NCBI GenBank assembly: GCA_964487255.1
Contig: CAZAQV010000011.1
Location: 123,268 to 187,267 of the forward strand
Origin: CAZAQV01 sp964487255
GTDB lineage: Bacteria; Myxococcota_A; Polyangia; Polyangiales; CAZAQV01
Length of the DNA stretch: 64,000 bases
Direction: 5' to 3'
Shown here: piece after piece, positions 53,414 to 61,694 of the stretch
How the letters are laid out: each line of letters starts with the position of its first letter
Position numbering within the stretch: the stretch's first letter is position 1
Program-made: the position numbers and the translations under genes
The notes under the pieces: model-generated
Database searches by the model: none
The model's input: the letters and a program-made list of their open reading frames with translations, nothing else
What the model was told of the DNA's origin: nothing

Positions 53414-54607
53414 GTGGGGCAGCAGGGAGGAAGGTTGCGGCTACGTCGTTTCGGGGCGATGGGGAGGAGTATAGTGCTCGCCCTCGTCGCTCACATCGTC
53501 TTGCTGCGGTTGGTTACTCCTCAGCGACCTCAGTCGACCCGTTCGTTCCAAGCGATGGAGGTTGAGATTTGGGTCGACCATGACGGTCCAGTCAAGCCTG
53601 AGGAGGTCGAGGTTCGGGACGTCGCTGAGCCAGGAGAAGTGCTCAGCGCGCGGCTCCCAGAGCGCCCCCGCACCATCCTAACGCCGCAGGATGAGGTCGC
53701 CGTTGCGCGCGGCGAGGAGGCTGCAGCAAGCGGGGGCCTGGCGGGGACAGCGGAGGAAGTCGACAATCGCTCCGACAACGCCCCCTCGTGGGAGCAAATC
53801 GACCCGAGCCGCATTCTGGGCGTTGGCGCACAAGGCGAACCGCTCGACCCACCGAGAGGTCCACTTCGTGCGCGTGGAAAAAGTTCTGTCCAACAAGGTA
53901 TCGACCAGGCGCTGGCCGAGTTCGCCAAGGAAGTCCCACACCTGAGCGAACGACCACCGCCCACGCTCGCCCTTCAATCGGATGGTTCTCTTCGCTACCA
54001 AGGGGCCGGGATAAGGGCCGTGATCGGCCCCGACGGCAGCCTCGATTTCCCAAAGGCCGATTCTGTCAGCATCCAGTCGACGACCGAGGGCTCGCTCGAG
54101 CGACTTTTCAACAAGGAGAAGCGTCGCAAGTGGATCGAAGAGGTGTACGGCGGTCAGGTTATTGATTGCAAATACAGAGGTCCTGCCGATAGTGCCAACG
54201 ACGTGGGCTGTGGTGGCCGTGCTCCCTCCACAGTCCCCGTGATGAGCGGGATCTTCGATACATGCGGTCTGGAACCGCGCGATTGCTATTCGTATGAAAA
54301 ACAGTGGATTATGAGGGAAACCAAGAAGCTGCGAGAAAAGCTGCACCAACGCTGGCGCCAGCTCAACCTGCGTCGCTCGCTCTTTGAACTGGAAGTTGTA
54401 CTCTCCGGGCTGGAGAGCGACGAGAAGCTCGGGACGGCACAGAAGCGCGCGCGTCTTCAACAGTTGCTGGCAGATTGCGCTGACAATTGGGAGGGGAATC
54501 AGGCTCGCTTGATGATCGAAGATGCGCTCACCCGGCTGGAGCGAGCGGAGTATGCCCGCCTTCGCGACGCCGGCCACTCGAGTCGACCCGATGCCGGACC
54601 CGGCTAG
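53414..54607 (+). CDS. TonB-like periplasm-spanning protein
   Basis: 397 residues. One N-terminal TM helix (IVLALVAHIVLLRLVTP, about 19-35) follows a basic stretch. A Glu/Pro/Arg-rich region of about 120 residues comes next, then a soluble C-terminus with two Cys-containing segments (DCKYRG, DTCGLEPRDCYSYEK) and a long helical end. This matches the general plan of TonB or AgmX-like energy transducers, but the C-terminal beta domain of true TonB is not obvious and no ExbB/ExbD lies near. The GTG start at 53414 is uncertain; ATG 53459, just before the TM helix, is an alternative. It is divergent from the zinc-ribbon kinase gene. Confidence 0.65.
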   Translation: MGQQGGRLRLRRFGAMGRSIVLALVAHIVLLRLVTPQRPQSTRSFQAMEVEIWVDHDGPVKPEEVEVRDVAEPGEVLSARLPERPRTILTPQDEVAVARGEEAAASGGLAGTAEEVDNRSDNAPSWEQIDPSRILGVGAQGEPLDPPRGPLRARGKSSVQQGIDQALAEFAKEVPHLSERPPPTLALQSDGSLRYQGAGIRAVIGPDGSLDFPKADSVSIQSTTEGSLERLFNKEKRRKWIEEVYGGQVIDCKYRGPADSANDVGCGGRAPSTVPVMSGIFDTCGLEPRDCYSYEKQWIMRETKKLREKLHQRWRQLNLRRSLFELEVVLSGLESDEKLGTAQKRARLQQLLADCADNWEGNQARLMIEDALTRLERAEYARLRDAGHSSRPDAGPG

Positions 54608-54619
54608 CCCGGCATGCCG

Positions 54620-54656
54620 CCAGTCTCATTCGGGCCCCGGCTCCGATTGAGACTGG
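54620..54656. other. Strong inverted repeat after the TonB-like gene
   Basis: CCAGTCTCA and TGAGACTGG form perfect 9-bp arms with an inner CGG/CCG pair around a 9-nt loop. No T-run follows on the plus strand. It may act as a transcript 3'-end hairpin, or overlap the control region of the DUF362 gene that begins 35 bp later. Confidence 0.5.
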
Positions 54657-54690
54657 GGGAGCTTCGGTGCGGGCGTGATAGACTGCGGAC

Positions 54691-56187
54691 GTGACGCCGA
54701 AGGTGATTATTCGTCGATGTCGTGAGTACGATGTTGCGGCCATTCGGGCGATTGCGCGGGAGGGGCTCGAGGAGCTGGGGCTGCGGCCCCACGGGCGGAT
54801 GCTGCTCAAGCCCAATTGCGTGATCAGCGGTGATCGCTTCGAGCATGCCTATACCCGAGCAGAGTTCCTCGAGGGGGTGCTCTGCGCCCTCAAGGACCGC
54901 GCGAGCGAGAACCTGGAGGAACTCGCGGTGGGCGAGCGCTGCGGCATCACCCTCCCGACGCGACGCGCGTTCAGCGGCGCTGGGTACTACGAGGTCTTCA
55001 AGCGCGTGGGCGCCCAGCACTATTGCTTCGAGGAGACGACGCAGTTCGAAGTGCCCCTTCGACACGCCGAGCGGCTGCGTGACGCCATTTTCATTCCCGG
55101 GCCCGTTGCGCGCGCCGATTTTTTTGTGAACTGCCCGAAGTTCAAGGCGCATCCATGGACAACTGTGACCTTTTCCATGAAGAACTACATCGGCCTTCAG
55201 GACGACCGACACCGCCTTATCGACCACGACCACAAGCTCGATGAGAAAGTGGCGGACCTTCAATACGTCATCCAACCCCAGTTCATCTGCATCGATGCGA
55301 TCACAGCGGGCGAGGGGCGTATGCTCACGCCGGTGCCCTACGACATGGGGCTCATCATCATGGGCAACAATCAGGTTGCCTTCGACGCCGTCTGCTCGCG
55401 CATCATCGGCGTGGACCCTGCGTCCGTGTCCCACATTCGCCTGGCGCACGAGCGCAGGTTTGGGCCGCTCGACGTCTCCCAGATCGAAATCACGGGCGAC
55501 GTGCCCTTCGAGCAAGCGTGCGAACAAAACAAAGGGTTTCGCGTCGGGCTCATTCGGGTGGAAAAGTACTTTGAAGGCAGCAAGATCAAAGCCTACGCGG
55601 GGCCGCCGCCCGGCGATGAGAAGGACTATTGCTGGGGCGGGTGCCCGGGTGCGATCGAAGAAGCGATTGAAATCCTTCGTGAATACGACGCGCGCGGCAT
55701 CGATGAGATGCCCGTCACGCACGTGGTGTTCGGCGCTTACAAGGGGCCCATCGAGGCTCAGCCGGGGGAAAAGGTGATTTTCATCGGTGACTGCGCCGAG
55801 TGGAAGGGCGAGCTGCAGGGCAAGCTCGTGCAGATTCAAAGCCTCTATAAGGATCGGAGCACGATCGACCCGCGGGAGGCCAAGCACGACGACGTGTTCA
55901 AGAAAATGGTCTCGACCACGAGCACCTGGCGCAAGCACAAGGACGAGGGGGTCGTTCGTATACAGGGGTGCCCGGTCAGTGTGGCCGAGCAGACGCTCAT
56001 CCTGGTCAACGCCGGCAACCTGAAAAACCCTATCCTCGACCCCAGTGAGGCGGGTCCTTTCGCCAAGAGCTACCTTGCTTGGAAGAGCGCTGCTGCTTTT
56101 CGCAAGGCCTTCGGCAAGCGCTACCAAAGCACCAAGCCCATCGAACGAGGCGACGCGCGACCGAAGCAAGACCGCGACTTGGAGTAG
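54691..56187 (+). CDS. DUF362-domain protein
   Basis: 498 residues. The DUF362 hallmarks are visible: MLLKPNCVISG near residue 38, PKFKAHPWTTVTFSMKNYIGLQDD near 150, and a later AGGNNQVAFDAVCSRIIGVDP region. Near residue 310 a Cys-rich loop CWGGCPGAIEEA stands out. DUF362 members are soluble and several are iron-sulfur or radical-linked, but function here is unknown. TAGACT ends 6 nt before the GTG start, the leaderless arrangement. A long antisense frame covers the gene and is an artefact of GC-skewed codon usage. Confidence 0.85.
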   Translation: MTPKVIIRRCREYDVAAIRAIAREGLEELGLRPHGRMLLKPNCVISGDRFEHAYTRAEFLEGVLCALKDRASENLEELAVGERCGITLPTRRAFSGAGYYEVFKRVGAQHYCFEETTQFEVPLRHAERLRDAIFIPGPVARADFFVNCPKFKAHPWTTVTFSMKNYIGLQDDRHRLIDHDHKLDEKVADLQYVIQPQFICIDAITAGEGRMLTPVPYDMGLIIMGNNQVAFDAVCSRIIGVDPASVSHIRLAHERRFGPLDVSQIEITGDVPFEQACEQNKGFRVGLIRVEKYFEGSKIKAYAGPPPGDEKDYCWGGCPGAIEEAIEILREYDARGIDEMPVTHVVFGAYKGPIEAQPGEKVIFIGDCAEWKGELQGKLVQIQSLYKDRSTIDPREAKHDDVFKKMVSTTSTWRKHKDEGVVRIQGCPVSVAEQTLILVNAGNLKNPILDPSEAGPFAKSYLAWKSAAAFRKAFGKRYQSTKPIERGDARPKQDRDLE

Positions 56188-56235
56188 CCACCTACCATCG
56201 GCTAGCCTGCGCCCAGTGAGGCGAAAGGTTCAGCG

Positions 56236-57021
56236 ATGAAGCAGTGGAATGGCAAGGTGGCCCTCGTGACGGGAGCTTCGAGTGGGATCGGTGAAGCGGT
56301 TGCGCAGCGCCTGGCCAAAGAAGGTCTGAAGGTGGTCGTCTGTGCACGTCGCAAGGAGCGCATCGATGCGTTGGTCGCTCGCATCGGAGCCGCGGGTGGT
56401 GACGCGAGTGGGTTCGAGGTCGACCTGAGGGACGAGTCGCAGATTCTCGGGATGTTTGATGAGATTCGCGAGCGTTGGGGTGGGTTGGATGTGCTCGTTA
56501 ACAACGCAGGCCTTGGGAAGAAGATGTCGCTCTGCGGCGGGGCTGGTGGTCGCGGCGGATCGCCCGAGGGGGAAGCGTCAAGCGCTGCATGGCGCCAGAT
56601 GCTCGAAGTGAACGTTCTGGCGCTGGCGATTTGCACGCGCGAGGCGGTACGAGATATGCGCGCGCGAGGCGACGAGGGTCACGTGATCCACGTTTCATCC
56701 ATGTCCGCCCATCGCGTGCCCGAGGGATCGGGGATGTATTCGGCGACCAAGCACGCGGTCAAAGCACTCACCGAAGCGCTGCGCCGGGAGCTGCGCGAGC
56801 TTGGCTCGAAGATACGCGTGACGGCGATCAGCCCGGGCTTCGTCCAGACCGAGTTTGCGGAGGTCTTCCACGGTGACCCCGAGGCTGTCGCGCAGACCTA
56901 CGCGCAGTTCGAGGTCCTACAGCCGGACGATATTGCCGACTGGTTGGTGCATATTCTGAGCGCACCGCAGCACGTTCAAGTGCACGATATTCTGCTGCGT
57001 CCGACGGCCCAACCGAGCTAG
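56236..57021 (+). CDS. Short-chain dehydrogenase/reductase
   Basis: 261 residues. The cofactor motif TGASSGIGEAVAQRL is at residues 12-26. NNAG is near 90, and the catalytic YSATKHAV (Tyr-x3-Lys) is near 170. An insertion after NNAG, rich in Gly (GGAGGRGGSPEGEAS), is unusual. It reduces or oxidises a hydroxyl or carbonyl substrate with NAD(P)H; substrate unknown. AAAGG precedes ATG. It lies 48 bp after the DUF362 gene and may be co-transcribed. Confidence 0.9.
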   Translation: MKQWNGKVALVTGASSGIGEAVAQRLAKEGLKVVVCARRKERIDALVARIGAAGGDASGFEVDLRDESQILGMFDEIRERWGGLDVLVNNAGLGKKMSLCGGAGGRGGSPEGEASSAAWRQMLEVNVLALAICTREAVRDMRARGDEGHVIHVSSMSAHRVPEGSGMYSATKHAVKALTEALRRELRELGSKIRVTAISPGFVQTEFAEVFHGDPEAVAQTYAQFEVLQPDDIADWLVHILSAPQHVQVHDILLRPTAQPS

Positions 57022-57193
57022 ACCGAGGTCAGCTAAAACCGACCGAGCCTGACCGCCCAGCGAGCCGGATCCGTTCGTCGCTCAAGCTCGAATGTGCGTT
57101 GCACGTCCTTCGCTTTCGCTTCTCCGCCTCCAACCCGCTGAACGCCCATCCTTCGATCATTCTTAGATGACCTCGGTCCAGTCGCCGCGCAGG

Positions 57194-57228
57194 GGTGTGA
57201 CGCACACCGACATGACAGCCCTGTCATG
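57194..57228. promoter_or_regulatory. Paired palindromes upstream of a sigma-54 promoter
   Basis: GGTGTG-ACG-CACACC (57194-57208) and CATGACAG-CC-CTGTCATG (57211-57228) are both perfect. The second is centred 63 bp before the -24 GG at 57282, a normal enhancer distance for a sigma-54 activator. The motif differs from the TGCCAGTTCTGGCA sites at 42.8-43.5 kb, so a different activator is implied. Confidence 0.65.
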
Positions 57229-57280
57229 ATGTAGATCAAATGCGGGGACGGAGCGGCGAAAATTCGAGGGTTCCGAAGCC

Positions 57281-57296
57281 TGGCACGTCTGTTGCT
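57281..57296 (+). promoter_or_regulatory. Consensus sigma-54 promoter
   Basis: TGGCACGTCTGTTGCT matches TGGCACN5TTGCT at every position. The predicted start is at about 57307, so the ATG at 57310 would have only a 3-nt leader. Confidence 0.8.
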
Positions 57297-57309
57297 TTGC
57301 TCACTGACC

Positions 57310-57732
57310 ATGATCAAAGCAGTTCTTAGACTTACGCTTGCACTTGGTTTGCTTGGCTTATGCGCCGGGGTGACCGCCGCACAGCCTCCGGATGCATCGC
57401 TTCCTGACGCAGCACAGGTTCCGGACACGGGCGTCGACATCGATGCTGGGCCCAACGTGGACGGCGGGGCACAGGGCGACGCCGCTGTTCAGGGCGACGC
57501 CGCTGTTCAGGGCGACGCTGCGGTCCAAGAGGATGCCGCTGTTCAGGGTGACGCAGCCGTTGGCGGGGATGCATCGAGCACACCGGACGCTTCTGGCGAC
57601 GGCTCGACGGAGCCCGGAGAAGCGTCGGGCGGTGGCTGTGATTGCGCGGTCGATGGCACCACGCCTTCGGCATCGCTTGGCTTGCTCGTCGTAGGCGCGC
57701 TCATGTTGCGTCGTCGGCGTCGCATGCACTAG
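57310..57732 (+). CDS. MYXO-CTERM-like repeat protein
   Basis: 140 residues from ATG 57310. A signal peptide (MIKAVLRLTLALGLLGLCAGVTA) is followed by a D/A/Q/V repeat region with five GDAAVQ-type units (residues ~56-85). A Gly-Cys-Asp-Cys segment (GGGCDCAVDG), one hydrophobic helix (ASLGLLVVGALML) and RRRRRM complete the tail. The Cys-helix-Arg tail is the MYXO-CTERM pattern used for cell-surface sorting in Myxococcota. It is probably exported and surface-held. A near-leaderless message from a consensus sigma-54 promoter is implied. A terminator follows. Function unknown. Confidence 0.8.
   Translation: MIKAVLRLTLALGLLGLCAGVTAAQPPDASLPDAAQVPDTGVDIDAGPNVDGGAQGDAAVQGDAAVQGDAAVQEDAAVQGDAAVGGDASSTPDASGDGSTEPGEASGGGCDCAVDGTTPSASLGLLVVGALMLRRRRRMH
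57475..57564 (+). repeat. 18-bp tandem repeat (five units)
   Basis: Five 18-bp units of the GGCGACGCCGCTGTTCAG type encode GDAAVQ/EDAAVQ/GDAAVG. Copy number may vary between strains. Confidence 0.85.
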
Positions 57733-57780
57733 CTTGAGCTGACGACAAGAGCGCTGCCGCGCTACTTTACCGCCCTGGGT

Positions 57781-57805
57781 GCCCCCGCACACCGGGGCTT
57801 TTTCT
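57781..57805 (+). terminator. Intrinsic terminator
   Basis: GCCCC and GGGGC form a short stem around an 8-nt loop, followed by TTTTTCT. It sits 49 bp after the MYXO-CTERM-like gene and just before cysS. Confidence 0.65.
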
Positions 57806-57822
57806 ATGCTAGCTTCGACGCC

Positions 57823-59310
57823 ATGGCGCAGCCATTTCGTCTTTACAATACGCTCAGCAGAAACGTGGAAGACTTCGTTCCCTACAACGAGGGCAAGGTT
57901 AACCTCTACGTCTGCGGAATGACGGTCTACGACCACTCGCACGTCGGTCACGCACGCGCGATGGTGGTCTTTGACGTTGTGGCGCGCTACTTGCGGCACC
58001 GCGAGTGGCACGTGAACTTCGTTCGCAACTACACGGACGTGGACGACAAAATCATCGACCGTGCGAACAAGCTCGGCGAGGATCCGCTCGCGCTCTCAAG
58101 ACGCTTTATCAAGGTCTTCGAGGAGGACATGGAGGCTCTCGGCCTCAAGCGTCCCGACCACGAACCGCGCGTTTCGGAGTGCATCTCCGAGATCCAAGCG
58201 CTGATCGAAAAGCTCGTCGAGCGCGAGCACGCCTACGTTTCAGATGGCTCGGTCTGGTTTTCCGTGGACTCTTGTGCCGACTATGGGAAGCTCTCAGGCC
58301 AAAGGCCTGACGAAATGCAAAACAGCGCGGACAGCGCGTCGGGCAAAAAGAACCCACGCGACTTTGTGTTATGGAAGGCCGAAAAGCCCGGCGAGCCCTC
58401 CTGGCCGAGCCCCTGGGGCCCGGGACGCCCCGGTTGGCATATTGAGTGCTCCGCCATGGCGCACAAGCATCTTGATGTGCAAGTGGATATCCACGGTGGC
58501 GGACTCGACCTCGTCTTTCCGCACCACGAAAACGAAGTCGCCCAGTCCGAGTGCGGCCATCAGCACAAACCGTACGCACGGTACTGGATGCACAACGGGC
58601 TGCTCACCATGACGGGTGGGCAGAAGATGGGTAAAAGCCTGGGCAACGTCGTCAACATCCGCGATGCGCTCAAAGAGTTCCCTGCAGAGGCGCTGCGCCT
58701 ATATTATCTGCAGGTTCATTACCGCTCGCCATTGCCCTGGAACGCAGAGGCGCTGCCCGACGCGCTCGCACTTCTCTCTCGCCTGTACGAGGCGCGAGAG
58801 GTTGCAGAAGAGATGGGCGGCGAAGAGCAGGTCGATACAGTGGCCAAAGACCTCGGCGAGGACGCCGCGCGCGTACTCGAGCTTTCGCGCCAGTTCTCGA
58901 GCCGCTTTTACGGCGCGATGGATGACGACTTCAACACGGCCAAGGCGCTCGGCTACGCCTTTGAGCTGGCGCGCGCCGTCAATCGCTTGTCTGCACACAA
59001 GAAGGCGAAAAAACGCGGTGGCCCCGTCGCCAAAGCGGCGCTCGAAGCGCTCGGTACCGTGAGGGAGGCGCTTGGACTGATGGCGATGAGCAGCGACGGC
59101 TTCGCGGCCGAGGTTCGACAGAAGCGCTTGCCTGCGATGGGTCTCAGTGAGGACGATGTTGAAAACAAGCTTCAAGCGCGCAAAGAAGCGCGTGAGAGCA
59201 AAGACTGGGCGAAGGCGGACGAGATACGCGATGAGCTCGACAAGCTTGGCATTGTGGTCATGGATCGCCCCGAAGGGGTGACCTGGAGGGTGAGGCTGTC
59301 AGCTCCGTAG
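57823..59310 (+). CDS. cysS: Cysteinyl-tRNA synthetase
   Basis: 495 residues, normal for CysRS. The class Ia HIGH motif is HSHVGHAR, just after the zinc/cysteine-site block LYVCGMTVYD. The KMSKS motif is KMGKS (GQKMGKSLGNVVNI, near residue 268), an accepted variant. WHIECSAMAHKHL contributes zinc ligands. It charges tRNA-Cys. TAGCTT ends 7 nt before the ATG, suggesting a leaderless mRNA. A C-rich/G-rich hairpin with TTTT follows the stop. Confidence 0.95.
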   Translation: MAQPFRLYNTLSRNVEDFVPYNEGKVNLYVCGMTVYDHSHVGHARAMVVFDVVARYLRHREWHVNFVRNYTDVDDKIIDRANKLGEDPLALSRRFIKVFEEDMEALGLKRPDHEPRVSECISEIQALIEKLVEREHAYVSDGSVWFSVDSCADYGKLSGQRPDEMQNSADSASGKKNPRDFVLWKAEKPGEPSWPSPWGPGRPGWHIECSAMAHKHLDVQVDIHGGGLDLVFPHHENEVAQSECGHQHKPYARYWMHNGLLTMTGGQKMGKSLGNVVNIRDALKEFPAEALRLYYLQVHYRSPLPWNAEALPDALALLSRLYEAREVAEEMGGEEQVDTVAKDLGEDAARVLELSRQFSSRFYGAMDDDFNTAKALGYAFELARAVNRLSAHKKAKKRGGPVAKAALEALGTVREALGLMAMSSDGFAAEVRQKRLPAMGLSEDDVENKLQARKEARESKDWAKADEIRDELDKLGIVVMDRPEGVTWRVRLSAP

Positions 59311-59340
59311 CCCCCGAAAGGTTTGCAGCGGGGGGGGTTT
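59311..59340 (+). terminator. Intrinsic terminator of cysS
   Basis: CCCCCG and CGGGGG surround a 12-nt loop and are followed by GGTTTTA. It begins directly at the cysS stop codon. Confidence 0.7.
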
Positions 59341-59401
59341 TAGGGCAGGCTCCGGGCGCCCTGGACACACAGGCCATCTGGCCCCAGGAAGGTCAAGAAC
59401 G

Positions 59402-59674
59402 ATGAGCGAAGCAAGAGCCGAACTAGAAGCTGAAATCAAAGAGCTAATTGTCGAGTCGTTGATGCTCGACGACGTAAAACCTTCAGAAATCGTGACCGAA
59501 GATCCGCTCTTCGTCGAAGGTCTGGGCCTCGACTCTGTCGATGCGCTTGAGTTGGCGATCGCGATCGATCAAAAATATGGCGTGCGCATCCGTGCTGAGG
59601 ACGAAAATGTGCGCGATATCTTCAAGTCGGTCCAAACGCTTGCGACGCACGTCGAAGAGCACCGCACGAAGTAG
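59402..59674 (+). CDS. Acyl carrier protein
   Basis: 90 residues. The phosphopantetheine attachment motif GLGLDSVDALELA places Ser at residue 45. Helix I and acidic helix II are typical of fatty-acid or polyene ACPs. AGGAAGG precedes the ATG. It starts a run of six genes with almost no gaps whose products match parts of aryl-polyene biosynthesis (ApeE/F are ACPs). It is not the only possible ACP in the cell; its partners here are a dehydratase-like protein, GT2, acyltransferase, thioesterase and LolA-like protein. Confidence 0.92.
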   Translation: MSEARAELEAEIKELIVESLMLDDVKPSEIVTEDPLFVEGLGLDSVDALELAIAIDQKYGVRIRAEDENVRDIFKSVQTLATHVEEHRTK

Positions 59675-59680
59675 GTTCTC

Positions 59681-60037
59681 TTGGCTCGTGGTCCCGGCAG
59701 CGGCCTACACCGGGAGGCCATCGAGCAAGATGGTGACGTCGTTCGCGAGTCGCTGCGCGTGAGCGCAGACAGCCCCTACTTTGAGGGGCACTTTGAGCGC
59801 TTCGCAATCTTTCCCGCGGTCGCCCAACTGCACGCCATAGTCGTAGCGCTGGCCCATGAACGGTACGCTGGCCTTGGCGCGCTGCGAGAGGCGCGACGGC
59901 TCAAGTTCTTGAGACCGGTGCGGCCGGGCGCCTCACTCGAACTCTCGTTAGACCGCAACGGCCAGAAAGTAACCTTCAAGCTGTTGGTCGATGGTGAGCC
60001 CGCATCGGCTGGAACGCTGGAGTTCGCGGAACCGTGA
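59681..60037 (+). CDS. Hotdog-fold 3-hydroxyacyl-ACP dehydratase-like protein (ApeI-like)
   Basis: 118 residues from TTG 59681, 6 bp after the ACP stop. The FabZ/ApeI signature is present as YFEGHFERFAIFPAVAQLHAIV (catalytic His in GHF). The central-helix Glu of FabZ is not evident, so catalytic competence is uncertain. In aryl-polyene clusters the ApeI-like dehydratase shapes the polyene chain. It overlaps the GT2 gene by 4 bp (GTGA). Confidence 0.75.
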   Translation: MARGPGSGLHREAIEQDGDVVRESLRVSADSPYFEGHFERFAIFPAVAQLHAIVVALAHERYAGLGALREARRLKFLRPVRPGASLELSLDRNGQKVTFKLLVDGEPASAGTLEFAEP

Positions 60038-60759
60038 GTCTGCAGGTCGCAGCGTTGATCCCTTCGTACAATCATTACGAGCATGTGGGCCGGTTGATCG
60101 ACGAGCTCGCGCCAGTTGTGGCGGCGGTGTTTGTCGTTGATGACGCCAGTAACTCTCCCGCGAAAGAAACGCTTGAGGCGCTCGCGGAGCGTCCGAGGGT
60201 CGAACTCATTCGACGTGCGCAAAATGGCGGCAAAGGTGCGGCGGTCAAGTCGGGCCTCGAAGCCATTGCCGCAGCGGGTTACTCGCACGCGCTGCAGGTC
60301 GATGCCGATGCGCAGCACGACCTGTCCTCGGTGGCGTCGATGCTCGACGCAGCGGAGCGCACGCCGTCCGCATTGGTCCTTGCGGAGCCCGTGTTCGACG
60401 CTTCAGCACCTAAAGGCCGGCTGATGGCCCGTCGTATCTGTAACTTCTGGGTGGATCTCGAAACCGGGGGCCATGTGATCGGGGACCCCATGTGCGGTCT
60501 TCGCATCTACCCGGTCGAGGCGGCACGACGCGCAAACGCGCGCGGTGACCGCATGGACTTCGACCCCGAAATCGCGGTGCGCATGCAGTGGGCGGGCTGC
60601 CCGGTGATCAACGTTCCCACCAAGGTCATCTACCGAGACGGGGCGCTTTCAAACTTTCAATCTTTTCGAGACAACGTTCGTATCTCGTGGATGCACTCGC
60701 GGCTCATGTTTCGGCTCATCATGAGCCGCGTGTTCTCTGGTCTGGTGAAGCGCCGATGA
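60034..60759 (+). CDS. Family 2 glycosyltransferase
   Basis: 241 residues. The GT-A opening is LIPSYNHYEHVGRLIDELAP, with VDDAS and the metal motif as DADAQHD. A MCGLRIYP block follows. It lacks C-terminal TM helices, so it is cytoplasmic and shorter than polysaccharide synthases. In aryl-polyene clusters a GT2 (ApeJ region) is paired with an acyltransferase, as here. The GTG start overlaps the previous stop, and its own stop overlaps the next ATG by 4 bp, so coupling is strong. Confidence 0.88.
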   Translation: MSLQVAALIPSYNHYEHVGRLIDELAPVVAAVFVVDDASNSPAKETLEALAERPRVELIRRAQNGGKGAAVKSGLEAIAAAGYSHALQVDADAQHDLSSVASMLDAAERTPSALVLAEPVFDASAPKGRLMARRICNFWVDLETGGHVIGDPMCGLRIYPVEAARRANARGDRMDFDPEIAVRMQWAGCPVINVPTKVIYRDGALSNFQSFRDNVRISWMHSRLMFRLIMSRVFSGLVKRR

Positions 60760-61694
60760 CCGAGAGCGGCAGTAGTGAGCGTTCACGTGCGGACCTGACA
60801 AACTGGAAAAAGGACAAAGAGCTGGGCACACCGCTCGGCATGCGGGCCATTCTCATCGCGCTGCGCATCATGGGGCGCGGGCCTGTGCGCCTGATCTTGC
60901 GCTTTGTGGTCTTCTACTATGTGCTCTTTTACGCGCGCGTTCGCGCCTATTCACGGGACTACTTGCGGCGTGTCGGGGCGTCGACGTCGTTTTGGTCGGT
61001 ATGGCGTCACGTGTGCACGTTTGCGTTTTGCGCGCTCGACCGCTTCTTCTTTGTTCGCGGTGAAACTGAGCGTTTCAAAGTCGACCGTTCCGCCGTCCAG
61101 CCGCTCTGGGATTACCACCAAGCAGGTGGCGCGGGTATCTTGCTCGGCGCGCACTTTGGTAGCTTCGAAGCCATGCGGGCAAAGGCCCGCGACGACGACG
61201 CGCGCGTCAGTGTCGTAATGGACAACCAACACGCCAAGATGGTGCGCCAGTTTCTCGATGCGGCCAACGCCGACGACCGGCTGACCATTCTTGAGGTGGG
61301 TGACGGCGCCATCGACCTCGTCCTCAAGGCGCGCGACTGCGTCGAGCAAGGACGTCTCGTGGTGATTTTGGCCGACCGCGTCGCGGAGGGGCAGCGCTAT
61401 CTCGAAGCAGACTTTTTGGGTTCGAAAGCGCGTTTTCCGCTCGGGCCGTTTCTCATGGCATCGAAAATGAACTGTCCGGTCTACACGATTTTTGGGGTGT
61501 ATGAGGGTGACAACCGATATCGGATCATGTGCAATAAGTTCAGTGAGCGACTCGAGTTTCCGAGGTCCAGACGACAAGAGGCCATGCAAGAGGCTGTGCA
61601 GAATTTCGCTGCGGCGCTAGAGAAGCAATGCCGGGAGCACCCGTACTGCTGGTTCAACTTCTTCGACTACTGGCAAAGCAAACATCATGACTGA
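60756..61694 (+). CDS. LpxL/HtrB-like acyltransferase
   Basis: 312 residues from ATG 60756, overlapping the GT2 stop (ATGA). A TM-like helix (LRFVVFYYVLFYA) is near residue 50. The catalytic HX4E motif is AHFGSFEAM, as in lipid A late acyltransferases and the acyltransferases of polyene clusters. It would transfer an acyl or polyene chain to a lipid or glycan carrier at the inner membrane. The last 8 bp overlap the thioesterase gene. Confidence 0.86.
   Translation: MTESGSSERSRADLTNWKKDKELGTPLGMRAILIALRIMGRGPVRLILRFVVFYYVLFYARVRAYSRDYLRRVGASTSFWSVWRHVCTFAFCALDRFFFVRGETERFKVDRSAVQPLWDYHQAGGAGILLGAHFGSFEAMRAKARDDDARVSVVMDNQHAKMVRQFLDAANADDRLTILEVGDGAIDLVLKARDCVEQGRLVVILADRVAEGQRYLEADFLGSKARFPLGPFLMASKMNCPVYTIFGVYEGDNRYRIMCNKFSERLEFPRSRRQEAMQEAVQNFAAALEKQCREHPYCWFNFFDYWQSKHHD

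Noticed and set aside
53414..54607. Canonical TonB
   Set aside because: No clear C-terminal TonB beta domain and no ExbB/ExbD neighbours, so only a TonB-like label is used.
54604..56169. Minus-strand open frame of 521 codons opposite the DUF362 gene
   Set aside because: Its translation is Arg/Val/His-rich with no domain, while the plus frame carries clear DUF362 motifs. Long antisense frames are expected at this GC and codon bias.
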